From positions 1 through 15,043 of the forward strand of contig QHVW01000934.1 in NCBI GenBank assembly GCA_003223675.1: a stretch of 15,043 bases of DNA. The letters run 5' to 3'. The notes under the pieces were generated by a model that made no database searches, was not told the origin of the DNA, and saw only the letters and a program-made list of their open reading frames with translations. Origin of the DNA: Acidobacteriota bacterium (GTDB lineage Bacteria; Acidobacteriota; Thermoanaerobaculia; Multivoradales; UBA5704). Shown here in pieces: positions 6,473 to 12,707 of this stretch (positions within the stretch are counted from its first letter, which is position 1; each line of letters begins with the position of its first letter). Made by a program: the position numbers and the translations under genes.

Positions 6473-6856
6473 TTACAGATCCTCCCCCTCCTCCCACCGA
6501 TCCATGTCGCGACGCTCCTTCTTGGTCGGGCGGCCGGCGCCTTTCTCGCGCAGGACGGGCGGGCGGCGGACCAGCCGCAGCCAGGGGTCGGATTCGGGGC
6601 GGGGCGGGCTGAGGTCCTCGAAGAGGGTGCGGGCCTCCTCCTTGGAGACCGGCTTGTCGCGCAGCTCCTTGACGATCAGCACGCGGGTCCACTCGCCGAT
6701 CTCGACCTCGATCCGGTCGCCGGGGACGAGGTTGCGGTGCGGCTTGGCCGGCTGGCCGTTGACGCGCACCCGGTTGAGATCGACCGCGTGGGTCGCCTGG
6801 GTGCGCGTCTTGTACACGCGGGCGACGTGGAGCCACTTGTCGAGGCGGACGGACAT
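6473..6856 (-). CDS. S4-domain RNA-binding protein (Hsp15/HslR-like)
   Basis: 127 residues. MSVRLDKWLHVARVYKTRTQA opens a classic S4 RNA-binding domain (residues 1-65) with the family motif VRVNGQPAKPHRNLVPGDRIEV. The tail is basic then acidic (PTKKERRDMDRWEEGEDL). HslR/Hsp15 proteins bind the 50S subunit carrying a stalled nascent peptidyl-tRNA and help recycle it after heat stress; the length fits. The start ATG 6856 lies 6 nt after a TAGACT -10 element, whose TAG is also the stop codon of the upstream gene. It sits between the regulator and the broken membrane protein gene, with no obvious functional link to either. Confidence 0.9.
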   Translation of the reverse strand: MSVRLDKWLHVARVYKTRTQATHAVDLNRVRVNGQPAKPHRNLVPGDRIEVEIGEWTRVLIVKELRDKPVSKEEARTLFEDLSPPRPESDPWLRLVRRPPVLREKGAGRPTKKERRDMDRWEEGEDL

Positions 6857-6862
6857 GCCAGC

Positions 6863-6868
6863 AGTCTA
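6863..6868 (-). promoter_or_regulatory. -10 element TAGACT, leaderless start of S4 gene
   Basis: TAGACT ends 6 nt before ATG 6856. Its first three bases are the stop codon (6868-6866) of the glycosyltransferase-like gene, so a promoter hexamer and a stop codon share bases. Confidence 0.55.
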
Positions 6869-8184
6869 CCGCGCGGGCGGCGGTCCCGCGACCGCGCGCA
6901 CCGGCAGCGAGGCCCGGCGCAGGGCGTCGCCGAGCGCGGCCGGTCCCGGAGGATGCCGGAGCAGCGGCGCGTACTCTCCCAGCCGCTGCGGCCAGGGGAG
7001 CCCGGCCGGCGGGGCCACGAGGCCGCCCACCGCCGCGAAGAACAGGAGATAGCCCAGCAGGGCCGCTCCCGCTACGATCGCCGCCTTGAGCCGCTGCCGT
7101 CCCCCTTCCAGGAACGCCGCGAAGCCGACCCCCAATGCGGGGAGGGCGTCGATCAGGAACTCACGCCCAACCCCACCGCCGCCAGCAGCAGCGCCGGATG
7201 GAACAGGAACAGCCCATGGACCGGCGAGAAGAGGACGTTCCACGGCGAGGCGGCCGAGATCATCCAAGCCCCGCCATAGGGGAGCCGCCACGATCCGAAG
7301 ATCCAGCTCCACCAGAACGGCAGCGGCGTCAAAGCAACAGCGAGGCCAGCCGCGAAGGACAGGATGTCTTTTGTAGGGGCGGCCCTATGTGGCCGCCCTG
7401 GGTGGGTGGGCTGTTCCACGGGTGGCTGTTCCGACGCGGCCTCCCCCCTCCCAGGGCGGCCACATAGGGCCGCCCCTACAAAACGTCCGTTCTTCATCAA
7501 GATCGCCACCATCGCCGGCGCCGCCAGCACGATCGATCCATACCGCAGGAGCACCGCCCCGCCCACGATCGCGCCGGCCGCGAAAGCCAGCCGCCAGCCA
7601 TCCTCCTCCCGGAATCGGACCAGCGCCAGGAGCAGCAGCGCGGCCAGGGCGAAGACGGGCGCGTGGCTCATTCCCACCAGGGAGTAGAAGATCAGCGGCC
7701 CTCCGAAAAACGCCAGCGCGGCCGCGGCGGCGGCGATCCCCTCGGAGAAGCCCATCCTTCTCAGCGCCCGGCCCAGCCAGAGCAATCCCAGGAGGGTGGC
7801 GAGATTCCGGGCCAGCACGATCATCGCCGCCGAGAGGAACACTCCCCGCGGCACCCGGCCCACGGGAGGGAGATCGACCCCGCCCGCCATCCATCGCGCC
7901 GGCAGCAGGCGGTCGGCCGCGCGGCCGGCCAGGAACGGGAGGGCGTCGAGGGCCAGGATGCCGGGCGGATATTGGAGAACGAGATGCCCGCCCGGCGCGC
8001 CCACCAGCCCGTTCATTACCCCTCGGGTCTGGTTCTCCACCCAGGGATCGCCGTCGTCCGCGAGCGATTCGAGCGTCGCGAACCCCGCCCAGCCGTCGCC
8101 CCCCAGGCCGCGGTCGAACGTCAGCATGTGGAGCGCGGCGAGCAGCAGCACGGCCGCGAGCGGATTCCTGCGGATCGAGGGCAC
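6866..8184 (-). pseudogene. Polytopic membrane glycosyltransferase-like protein, frame-disrupted
   Basis: GTG 8184 opens a frame to 7153 with many hydrophobic helices (LAAVLLLAALHML, AAAAAALAFFGG, PVFALAALLLLALV) and a loop (LVLQYPPGILALDALPF), the style of GT-C membrane glycosyltransferases. The frame stops just after PALLLAAVGLGVSS. Homologous-looking sequence resumes in another frame at about 7167 (GREFLIDALPAL) and runs through more membrane helices (AAIVAGAALLGYLLFF) to TAG 6866-6868. Relatives usually have several tens of residues, including a Trp- and Gly-rich block, between these two parts. So an internal out-of-frame deletion is likelier than a simple indel. A 115-bp palindromic element is inserted within the first frame without breaking it. 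A -10 TAGATT lies 6 nt before the GTG. Substrate unknown. An assembly error is possible. Confidence 0.65.
7369..7483. mobile_element. MITE-like palindromic element inside the glycosyltransferase-like gene
   Basis: Two perfect 34-bp inverted arms (7369-7402 and 7450-7483), starting TTTTGTAGGGGCGGCCC and ending in its complement, enclose a 47-nt centre. The centre contains two near-copies of GGCTGTTCC. It has no coding capacity for a transposase. Read through on the minus strand it encodes a hydrophilic Gly/Pro/Arg-rich segment (GRFVGAALCGRPGRGE) that interrupts the membrane protein between two helices while keeping the frame. Translated fragments of this kind recur in environmental genomes, which suggests a dispersed repeat. 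Target duplication is not clear. Confidence 0.75.
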
Positions 8185-8189
8185 CTTGG

Positions 8190-8196
8190 TAATCTA
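8190..8196. promoter_or_regulatory. Overlapping divergent -10 elements (TAATCT / TAGATT)
   Basis: The 7-bp string TAATCTA reads TAATCT on the plus strand (7 nt before ATG 8203) and TAGATT on the minus strand (6 nt before GTG 8184). One near-symmetric hexamer could therefore serve both leaderless genes; their start codons are 18 nt apart. Confidence 0.55.
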
Positions 8197-8202
8197 TCTC
8201 TC

Positions 8203-8510
8203 ATGGTGCGCATCCCGCCGGAAGAGTTCGAGTCGCTGGTCGAGAAAGCCCTGGACGGCCTGCCCGAGGAATTCGCCGACCTGCTGGAGAACGTGGCCGT
8301 AATGGTCGAGGAGGAGCCGGACCCCGAGGACCTCGAGGCCCTGGGGATGGAGCCGGACGAAGAGCTGTTCGGCCTCTACCAGGGGATTCCCCTCGACGAG
8401 CGCAGCGCCACTGCGAGACCCGCCGCCAGGTCATCCGCGAGATCCGCGACACGGTGGTCCACGAGCTCGGACACCATTTCGGGCTGGACGAGGAGGACAT
8501 GCCGTACTGA
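8203..8510 (+). pseudogene. Minimal zinc metallopeptidase (minimetallopeptidase family), internally deleted and frameshifted
   Basis: The first frame from ATG 8203 begins MVRIPPEEFESLVEKALDGL, then EELFGLYQGIPLDERS, the expected N-terminal half of the short metallopeptidases (COG3824 type, about 120-130 residues). The catalytic end, RRQVIREIRDTVVHELGHHF then GLDEEDMPY and stop at 8508-8510, lies in another frame. ATG to stop is 308 nt, which is not a multiple of 3. The expected central strand (roughly 19 residues, the part reading like LPDRILLYRGPIE in relatives) is missing between DERS and RHCETRR. A loss of about 58 nt would restore the frame. The tandem AGCGCAGCGC at the junction hints at slippage or recombination. 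The HExxH zinc site cannot be translated from the first frame, so the gene is broken unless the assembly is wrong. Confidence 0.75.
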
Positions 8511-8525
8511 GGCCCGGGCGGGCCG

Positions 8526-8531
8526 TAGAAT
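8526..8531 (+). promoter_or_regulatory. -10 element TAGAAT, leaderless start of K+ channel gene
   Basis: TAGAAT ends 6 nt before GTG 8538; no Shine-Dalgarno precedes the codon. Confidence 0.55.
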
Positions 8532-8537
8532 ACCCCC

Positions 8538-10172
8538 GTGACCCGCTCCCGGCGCCGCCTCGCCGTCCTGGCCCTCGGCCTGATCCTCACGGTGCTGTCC
8601 TCGACCTTCCTCTACATGTGGGGGATGGCGGCCCTCGAAGGCAAGCACCGCGACTTCTGGCAGAGCCTGGAGTGGGCGTCCGAAACGCTGACCACCACCG
8701 GCTACGGCGCGGACTCCTCGTGGCGCCATCCGCTGATGGTGCTGCTGGTGGTGGCGGTCCAGTTCCTCGGCGTCCTCCTGGTCTTCCTGATCTTTCCGAT
8801 CTACCTCATCCCCTTCCTGGAGGAGCGCTTCGAGACCCGCCTGCCGCAGGACGTGCCCAAGGACCTCCACGGTCACGCGGTGATCTACCGCTACGGCCCG
8901 GCGGTCGAGAGCCTGCTGGAGGAGCTGGACGGAGCCGGCGTGCCCACCCTGGTCCTGGAGGAGGACGACGCCACCGCCCGCCGCCTCTTCGAGCGCGGGG
9001 TGCGGGTGGTCCACCGGGCCTTGGGTGAGGGGGCGCTGCAGTCGGCCCGGCTGGGGAGCGCGCGGGCGATCATCGCCAACGGCACCGACGACGAGAACGC
9101 CGCGCTCAGCCTCTCGGCCCGCCAGCCCGGCTACCGCGGGACCCTCCTGGCGCTGGTCGAGGACCCCTTCCACCGCCGGCCCATGATGCTCGCCGGCGCC
9201 ACGGCCGTCTTCACCCCCCGCCACATCCTGGGCGCGGCGCTCGCCGCCCGCGCCTCCAAGCGCATCAATCCGCGCGTGGGCGGCATCCAGCAGCTCGGGC
9301 GCAACCTGGAGGTGGCCGAGGTGCGGGTGAGCCCCGAGAGCCCGCTCGCCGGCCACACCCTCGATGAGACCGCGATCGGCACCCGCACCGGCGCCATCGT
9401 GGTCGGCCAGTGGGTGAGGGGCGAGCTGGTGGTCTCCAGCGGCTCGGAGCTCCGCCTGGAGCCGGATGGCATCCTGGTCGTCGTGGGGAGCCCGCGGAGC
9501 GTCGACCGGCTGCACGACCTCGCGGGCGGCGCGGTCACCCTGCGGCGGGAGGGGCCGTTCGTGGTGGGCGGCGGCGGCGAGGTGGGGCGCAAGGTGGTGG
9601 AGCTGCTCAAGGCGGTGGGGGAGGAGGTCAAGCTGATCGACCGCCACCCCGGCCCGGAGGTCGATCTGGTGGGCAACGTCCTCGACGCGCGGCTGATGGA
9701 GGCGGCCGGCGCGAAGGACGCCCAGGCCGTGATCCTCGCCCTCGACACCGACAGCGCCACCCTCTTCGCGACCGTGATCCTCAAGGACCTGGCCCCCGGG
9801 GTGCCGGTGATCGCCCGCGTCAACGAGGCGGAGAACGTGGAGCGCATCCACCGCGCGGGCGCCGACTTCGCCCTCTCGATCAGCCAGGTCTCGGGGCAGA
9901 TGCTGGCCCAGAAGCTGCTCGGTCAGGAGGCGGTCGCCGTCGATCCGCAGCTCAAGATCCTGAAGATCGCGCCCGACGGCCTCGCCGGCCGCCATCCCGC
10001 GGGCCTCGGCATCCGCGAGCGCACCGGCTGCTCCGTGGTCGCGGTCGAGCGGGGAGACGAGGTTCTGGTAGAATTCGGTCCCGGCTTCCGCTTCCAGCCG
10101 TCCGACGCCGTCTACATCTGCGGCAGCGGCAACGCGGTGCGGCGGTTCCAGGAGACTTTCCGTCGCGCGTAG
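8538..10172 (+). CDS. Two-helix potassium channel with tandem RCK (TrkA-N/TrkA-C) domains
   Basis: 544 residues. TM1 is about residues 8-30 and TM2 about 64-93. Between them a pore helix leads to the K+ selectivity filter TTTGYG (52-57). After the pore come two RCK units in one chain: TrkA-N at about 112-235, TrkA-C at about 250-325 (VSPESPLAGHTLDE), TrkA-N at about 338-455 (FVVGGGGEVGRK, then LIDRHP), and TrkA-C to the end. This layout matches tandem-RCK channels such as GsuK, gated by NAD(H), nucleotides or Ca2+. The first Rossmann loop reads VIYRYGPAV, lacking the GxGxxG needed for a dinucleotide, while the second (GGGGEV) is intact, so ligand sensing probably sits in the second unit. It acts in the inner membrane in K+ flux. 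GTG is chosen for the -10 spacing. Confidence 0.93.
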   Translation: MTRSRRRLAVLALGLILTVLSSTFLYMWGMAALEGKHRDFWQSLEWASETLTTTGYGADSSWRHPLMVLLVVAVQFLGVLLVFLIFPIYLIPFLEERFETRLPQDVPKDLHGHAVIYRYGPAVESLLEELDGAGVPTLVLEEDDATARRLFERGVRVVHRALGEGALQSARLGSARAIIANGTDDENAALSLSARQPGYRGTLLALVEDPFHRRPMMLAGATAVFTPRHILGAALAARASKRINPRVGGIQQLGRNLEVAEVRVSPESPLAGHTLDETAIGTRTGAIVVGQWVRGELVVSSGSELRLEPDGILVVVGSPRSVDRLHDLAGGAVTLRREGPFVVGGGGEVGRKVVELLKAVGEEVKLIDRHPGPEVDLVGNVLDARLMEAAGAKDAQAVILALDTDSATLFATVILKDLAPGVPVIARVNEAENVERIHRAGADFALSISQVSGQMLAQKLLGQEAVAVDPQLKILKIAPDGLAGRHPAGLGIRERTGCSVVAVERGDEVLVEFGPGFRFQPSDAVYICGSGNAVRRFQETFRRA

Positions 10173-10613
10173 ATTCGCTCCGCGGAACGAACCATTCGCC
10201 CTGGATTTTCGCTCATTCGTTCCGGCTTGCCGTGCATTGGCCCGCGCGCTGGGCTCATTCGCTCCGGCGGGCGAATGAGCGCGGGCCCTCTTCCGTTCAT
10301 TCGCCCGACGAGGTTTGTGTGCGGCCTCGAGGAGCGAATCATTCGTTCCGCTCTGGCGCTCATTCGCCCGCCGGAGCGAATGAGCGGCTCCGCGCGGCGA
10401 ATGAATTTCGATCCGGAGCGAATGAGTCGAAAGCCGGCCTGGACGGCCCGGAAAGGCTCGCGATCACACCGCGAAGCACGGCGAACGCCCGAAATCGCGG
10501 GCGAGGAGGCGCGATGACCTCGCTCGGCGATCGAAAAACCGGAGCGAACGTCCGGCGGCGGGCGGCGGACGTTCTCGCCAGGCTCCCGGCCCTCACGCGG
10601 AGGCCGGCGAATG
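10172..10613. repeat. 21-bp phased array of inverted CATTCG / CGAATG motifs
   Basis: Forward motifs: GATTCG 10172, CATTCG 10193 and 10214, CATTGG 10235, then CATTCG 10256, 10298, 10340 and 10361. Reverse motifs: CGAATG 10272, CGAATC 10335, CGAATG 10377, 10398 and 10419, CGAACG 10482 and 10545, CGAATG 10608. Within each orientation every spacing is a multiple of 21. The wider consensus is GGAGCGAATGAGC. Two perfect 10-bp-arm, 8-nt-loop hairpins (10253-10280 and 10358-10385) are themselves 105 bp (5 x 21) apart. The array fills the gap between the convergent K+ channel and winged-helix-like genes. Because 21 bp is seven codons, both strands show heptad-like frames (for example RMIRSSR, ALIRPPE), but none looks like a real protein. 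Confidence 0.8.
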
Positions 10614-11042
10614 CGCGCCGCCGGTCTTGCGGTACCTCGCCGGCCTCTGGCCGTCGCCTTTGTCCTCGATGCGAGTGAGCCCATCCGTTAAGAGCTTCTT
10701 CAGAACCCTGTGGAGGACGCCGCGGTCCGGCTCATAACCGAGCACCCGGCAGACATCCCGGCGCGTGAAGCTCTCCGGCAGATCCGAAAACCGCACCTCG
10801 ACGTCCTTCTCCACCTCGGGCCCTCGCCGGCGCTGCTCCGGGGGAGGGGCTGGCGCCGGAGGGGCCGGAGCCGCGGCCACAACCCCGGCCGGTAGAGCCG
10901 CCGCTCCCGTTCCGCCCTGGAGCATCCAGACCAGCTCCAGGGCCCGCATCTGGGCCTCGCAGGCTCTCTCCACCAGCTCGACGCCGGCCCGGCGCTGCTC
11001 TTCGAGGCGCTGCTTGCTGTGCTCGTATTCAGCTTGTGTCAT
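10593..11042 (-). CDS. Hypothetical protein with N-terminal helix and C-terminal winged-helix-like domain
   Basis: 149 residues from ATG 11042. The N-terminus (MTQAEYEHSKQRLEEQRRAG to about residue 45) is a long amphipathic helix suited to coiled-coil pairing. A linker rich in Ala and Pro (50-75) leads to a C-terminal domain of about 65 residues (VRFSDLPESFTRRDVCRVLG, then RVLKKLLTDGLTRIEDKG) with the helix spacing of a winged helix-turn-helix and a wing ending GQRPARYRKTG. This suggests a DNA-binding or small regulatory protein, but I do not recognise the family. An upstream in-frame codon at 11081 is less likely because TACAAT (11058-11053) lies 10 nt before ATG 11042. It converges on the 21-bp array, whose last motif lies within its 3' end. 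Confidence 0.7.
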   Translation of the reverse strand: MTQAEYEHSKQRLEEQRRAGVELVERACEAQMRALELVWMLQGGTGAAALPAGVVAAAPAPPAPAPPPEQRRRGPEVEKDVEVRFSDLPESFTRRDVCRVLGYEPDRGVLHRVLKKLLTDGLTRIEDKGDGQRPARYRKTGGAHSPASA

Positions 11043-11052
11043 GGTGTGCGCG

Positions 11053-11058
11053 ATTGTA
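11053..11058 (-). promoter_or_regulatory. -10 element TACAAT before the winged-helix-like gene
   Basis: TACAAT ends 10 nt before ATG 11042, implying a leader of about 3-4 nt; no Shine-Dalgarno is seen. Confidence 0.4.
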
Positions 11059-11097
11059 GATGCGAGCGCAAAGGAGCGCAAGCGACCCCCTGGGACC

Positions 11098-11115
11098 GCC
11101 GGCGTCCCCGCCGGC
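11098..11115. repeat. Short GC-rich hairpin GCCGGCG-tccc-CGCCGGC
   Basis: A perfect 7-bp stem with a 4-nt loop in the divergent gap between the winged-helix-like and Uma2 genes. The surrounding string (TGGGACCGCCGGCGTCCCCG) resembles dispersed REP-type repeats of high-G+C genomes. No T-run follows. Confidence 0.45.
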
Positions 11116-11158
11116 CTTCAAGCCAAGCTTCTTGCCCGGGCCGCCTTGCCGGTGGCCA

Positions 11159-11167
11159 TGCTATCCT
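11159..11167 (+). promoter_or_regulatory. Extended -10 promoter TGC-TATCCT
   Basis: TG one base before TATCCT forms an extended -10 element on the plus strand. It would start the Uma2 transcript near 11174 with a leader of about 90 nt. No -35 is evident. Confidence 0.4.
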
Positions 11168-11266
11168 GTCGTCCGAGAGGAGGATCGGGAGCCGATCCCC
11201 CCCTTCCATTTACCCTCGATGCGGAATAAGATCCTGGCAAGGAACGACTCCGCAAGGGAGAACGCC

Positions 11267-11992
11267 ATGAGCCAGCCGGCCGCCGCGGCCTTCGCGCCCC
11301 TGCCCTTCGAGCTTGTCTACGACGACGGAGAGCCTTTGGAGACCGACTGGCACACTCGGGAATTGCCCCTTCTGCGGCATCTGCTCCGCCAAGCCATGGC
11401 GGAGCAGGGCCGGACCGACTTCTTTGCCGGCGCGAACATCTTCGTCTACTACTCCGTGGAGCAGGCACGGGAGGTCGCGGAAGAGATGGCGAAGGGACTG
11501 CCATGGCGGACCTTTCGCGGCCCGGACGTCTTCTGGGTGGGCGGCGTCGACCCGGGCCGCAAGCGCGAGGCCTGGATCGCCTGGGAAGAGGGCGGACGCC
11601 TGCCGGACGTCGTCTTCGAGATGCTCTCCCCCTCCACCGCGAAGAAGGACCGCACCGAGAAGCGGGACCTCTATGCCCGTGTCTTCCGCACGGCGGAATA
11701 CTTCATGTACGAGCACGAGACCCGCAAGCTCGAAGGGCTGAGTCTTGCCGGCCGCTTCTACCAGCCGATCCAGCCCGATGAGCACGGACGGCTCTGGAGC
11801 GAGCAGCTCGGAGCCTTCGTCGGCCTCTGGCACGGCGAAATCGAAGGGAAGCAGGACGACTGGGTCCGGCTCTTCCACCCGGACGGCAGCCTGATTCCAA
11901 CCGAGGCCGAGGCCGAGCGCCGGAGAGCTGACGAGGCCGAGGCCGAGCTCGCCCGTCTGCGCGCCCTGATTGCAGAGCGTGACCGGGGTTGA
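11267..11992 (+). CDS. Uma2 family PD-(D/E)XK endonuclease-like protein
   Basis: 241 residues from ATG 11267, which has a strong Shine-Dalgarno (AAGGGAG 11254-11260, 6 nt away). An in-frame upstream extension to 11060 is not needed. The nuclease fold shows RGPDVFWV near residue 85 (catalytic Asp), then RLPDVVFEMLSPSTAKKD near 120 with the Glu of the E-x-LSPST motif and a following Lys-Asp-Arg helix (DRTEKRDLYA), and EYFMYEHE. The last 35 residues are an acidic Glu/Ala/Arg coiled coil (EAEAERRRADEAEAELARLR), common in this family. Uma2 (DUF820) proteins are abundant in cyanobacteria and other large genomes; their targets are mostly unknown. It stands alone here. Confidence 0.88.
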   Translation: MSQPAAAAFAPLPFELVYDDGEPLETDWHTRELPLLRHLLRQAMAEQGRTDFFAGANIFVYYSVEQAREVAEEMAKGLPWRTFRGPDVFWVGGVDPGRKREAWIAWEEGGRLPDVVFEMLSPSTAKKDRTEKRDLYARVFRTAEYFMYEHETRKLEGLSLAGRFYQPIQPDEHGRLWSEQLGAFVGLWHGEIEGKQDDWVRLFHPDGSLIPTEAEAERRRADEAEAELARLRALIAERDRG

Positions 11993-12073
11993 CGGGCCTT
12001 TGCCACTCTTCCTGGAGCAGAGCGAACCGGCAGCGCCTCTCATCGGATGTGCTCCGGGAGAGGCAAGGCTCGA

Positions 12074-12371
12074 TCAGGTGCGCCCCCACCAGTAGAAAGG
12101 ACGACGGCTCTGATGCATCACCGCGAGGATACGGATCTCGCCGGGGCGAAGCGTATAGAGAAGACTATAGGGGGAAGCGGCGAAGGAGCTTGCGCCGGAC
12201 GGTTCCACGGACAACTGGCGCCGCTTCGGGATAGGCAAGAAGCTGGGCGAGCGCTGCATCCATCGCATCCAGGAAGACGGTCCGAAGGGCGGGGGACTCC
12301 AACCCATAGTAGTTGGCAGCCTCCTGAGCTTCGCTACGCGCCTGTTGGTTGAACGAGAGGGTCCGTGTCAC
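12074..12371 (-). pseudogene. ParE/RelE-family toxin with +1 frameshift
   Basis: GTG 12371 overlaps the antitoxin stop (GTGA). The frame reads MTRTLSFNQQARSEAQEAAN, then LLAYPEAAPVVRGTVRRKLL RRFP, and then meets a stop (CCC CTA TAG) at 12165-12167. The expected C-terminus (YSLLYTLRPGEIRILAVMHQ, then RRPFYWWGRT) continues in the next frame to TAG 12074. Removing one base from the five-base run 12170-12174 (C on the coding strand) joins RRFP to YSLLYTL exactly and gives a 98-residue protein of normal ParE length with the family ending. So the gene is one base away from intact: a disarming mutation, a homopolymer sequencing error, or phase variation. ParE toxins poison gyrase and RelE toxins cleave mRNA; this branch is not assigned. 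Confidence 0.8.
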
Positions 12372-12592
12372 TCGGAGCGTGACCTCAACTCGCGCATCAC
12401 CTGCTCGGCCGGGATTCCCTCGACCTCGCCCGCATCCCACGCCCGCTCGCGACGCTCCGCCTCGTCGAGCCACAAGGCCTCGACCTCCTCCTCAGACAAC
12501 TCGTCCAGGCTCCGCAAGAGAGCTTCCGCGAGCCGGGCGCGGGAGGGTGGGTCCAGCTTCAACACTTCGTTCTCCAACTCGGTTGGTTTCAT
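12368..12592 (-). CDS. Addiction-module antitoxin (short alpha-helical family, TIGR02574-like)
   Basis: 74 residues: MKPTELENEVLKLDPPSRAR, then LAEALLRSLDELSEEEVEAL, WLDEAERRERAWDAGEVEGI, and PAEQVMRELRSRSE. The RLAEALLRSLD block, the Trp-x-x-Glu-Ala-Glu-Arg-Arg stretch and the AGEVEGIPAEQV tail define the putative addiction-module component family that pairs with ParE/RelE toxins. It lies first and overlaps its toxin by 4 nt (GTGA), the standard order for translational coupling. TAGACT (12607-12602) lies 9 nt before the ATG. It should bind and neutralise the adjacent toxin, which is frameshifted here. Confidence 0.88.
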   Translation of the reverse strand: MKPTELENEVLKLDPPSRARLAEALLRSLDELSEEEVEALWLDEAERRERAWDAGEVEGIPAEQVMRELRSRSE

Positions 12593-12601
12593 GGCAGCTC
12601 C

Positions 12602-12607
12602 AGTCTA
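12602..12607 (-). promoter_or_regulatory. -10 element TAGACT of the toxin-antitoxin operon
   Basis: TAGACT ends 9 nt before antitoxin ATG 12592, implying a leader of about 3 nt. Confidence 0.45.
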
Positions 12608-12691
12608 CCAGCACTCCAACGCAGCGGCTCTCCCCGTGCCAGAGCTTTGCAGGTTGTTGGCTTTGAGCGGGCTGAGGGGCCGCCCTTGAGA

Positions 12692-12697
12692 TAGTCT
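12692..12697 (+). promoter_or_regulatory. -10 element TAGTCT before the TrmO-like gene
   Basis: TAGTCT ends 10 nt before ATG 12708; short leader, no Shine-Dalgarno. Confidence 0.4.
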
Positions 12698-12707
12698 CCC
12701 TTCTGCC

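Noticed and set aside
8376..9995. 539-codon minus-strand open frame
   Set aside because: Antisense to the K+ channel, which has a complete pore and RCK domains.
10172..10613. CRISPR array
   Set aside because: Conserved units are only 6-13 bp in both orientations, spacing is 21 bp, and no Cas gene is present.
10112..10684. 190-codon minus-strand frame with 7-residue repeats, and similar frames on the plus strand
   Set aside because: The heptads arise on both strands because the 21-bp array is a multiple of three and its motif is inverted; the frame also overlaps the K+ channel and the winged-helix-like gene antisense or out of frame.
11210..12043. 277-codon minus-strand frame
   Set aside because: Antisense to the Uma2 gene, which has a strong Shine-Dalgarno and its nuclease motifs.
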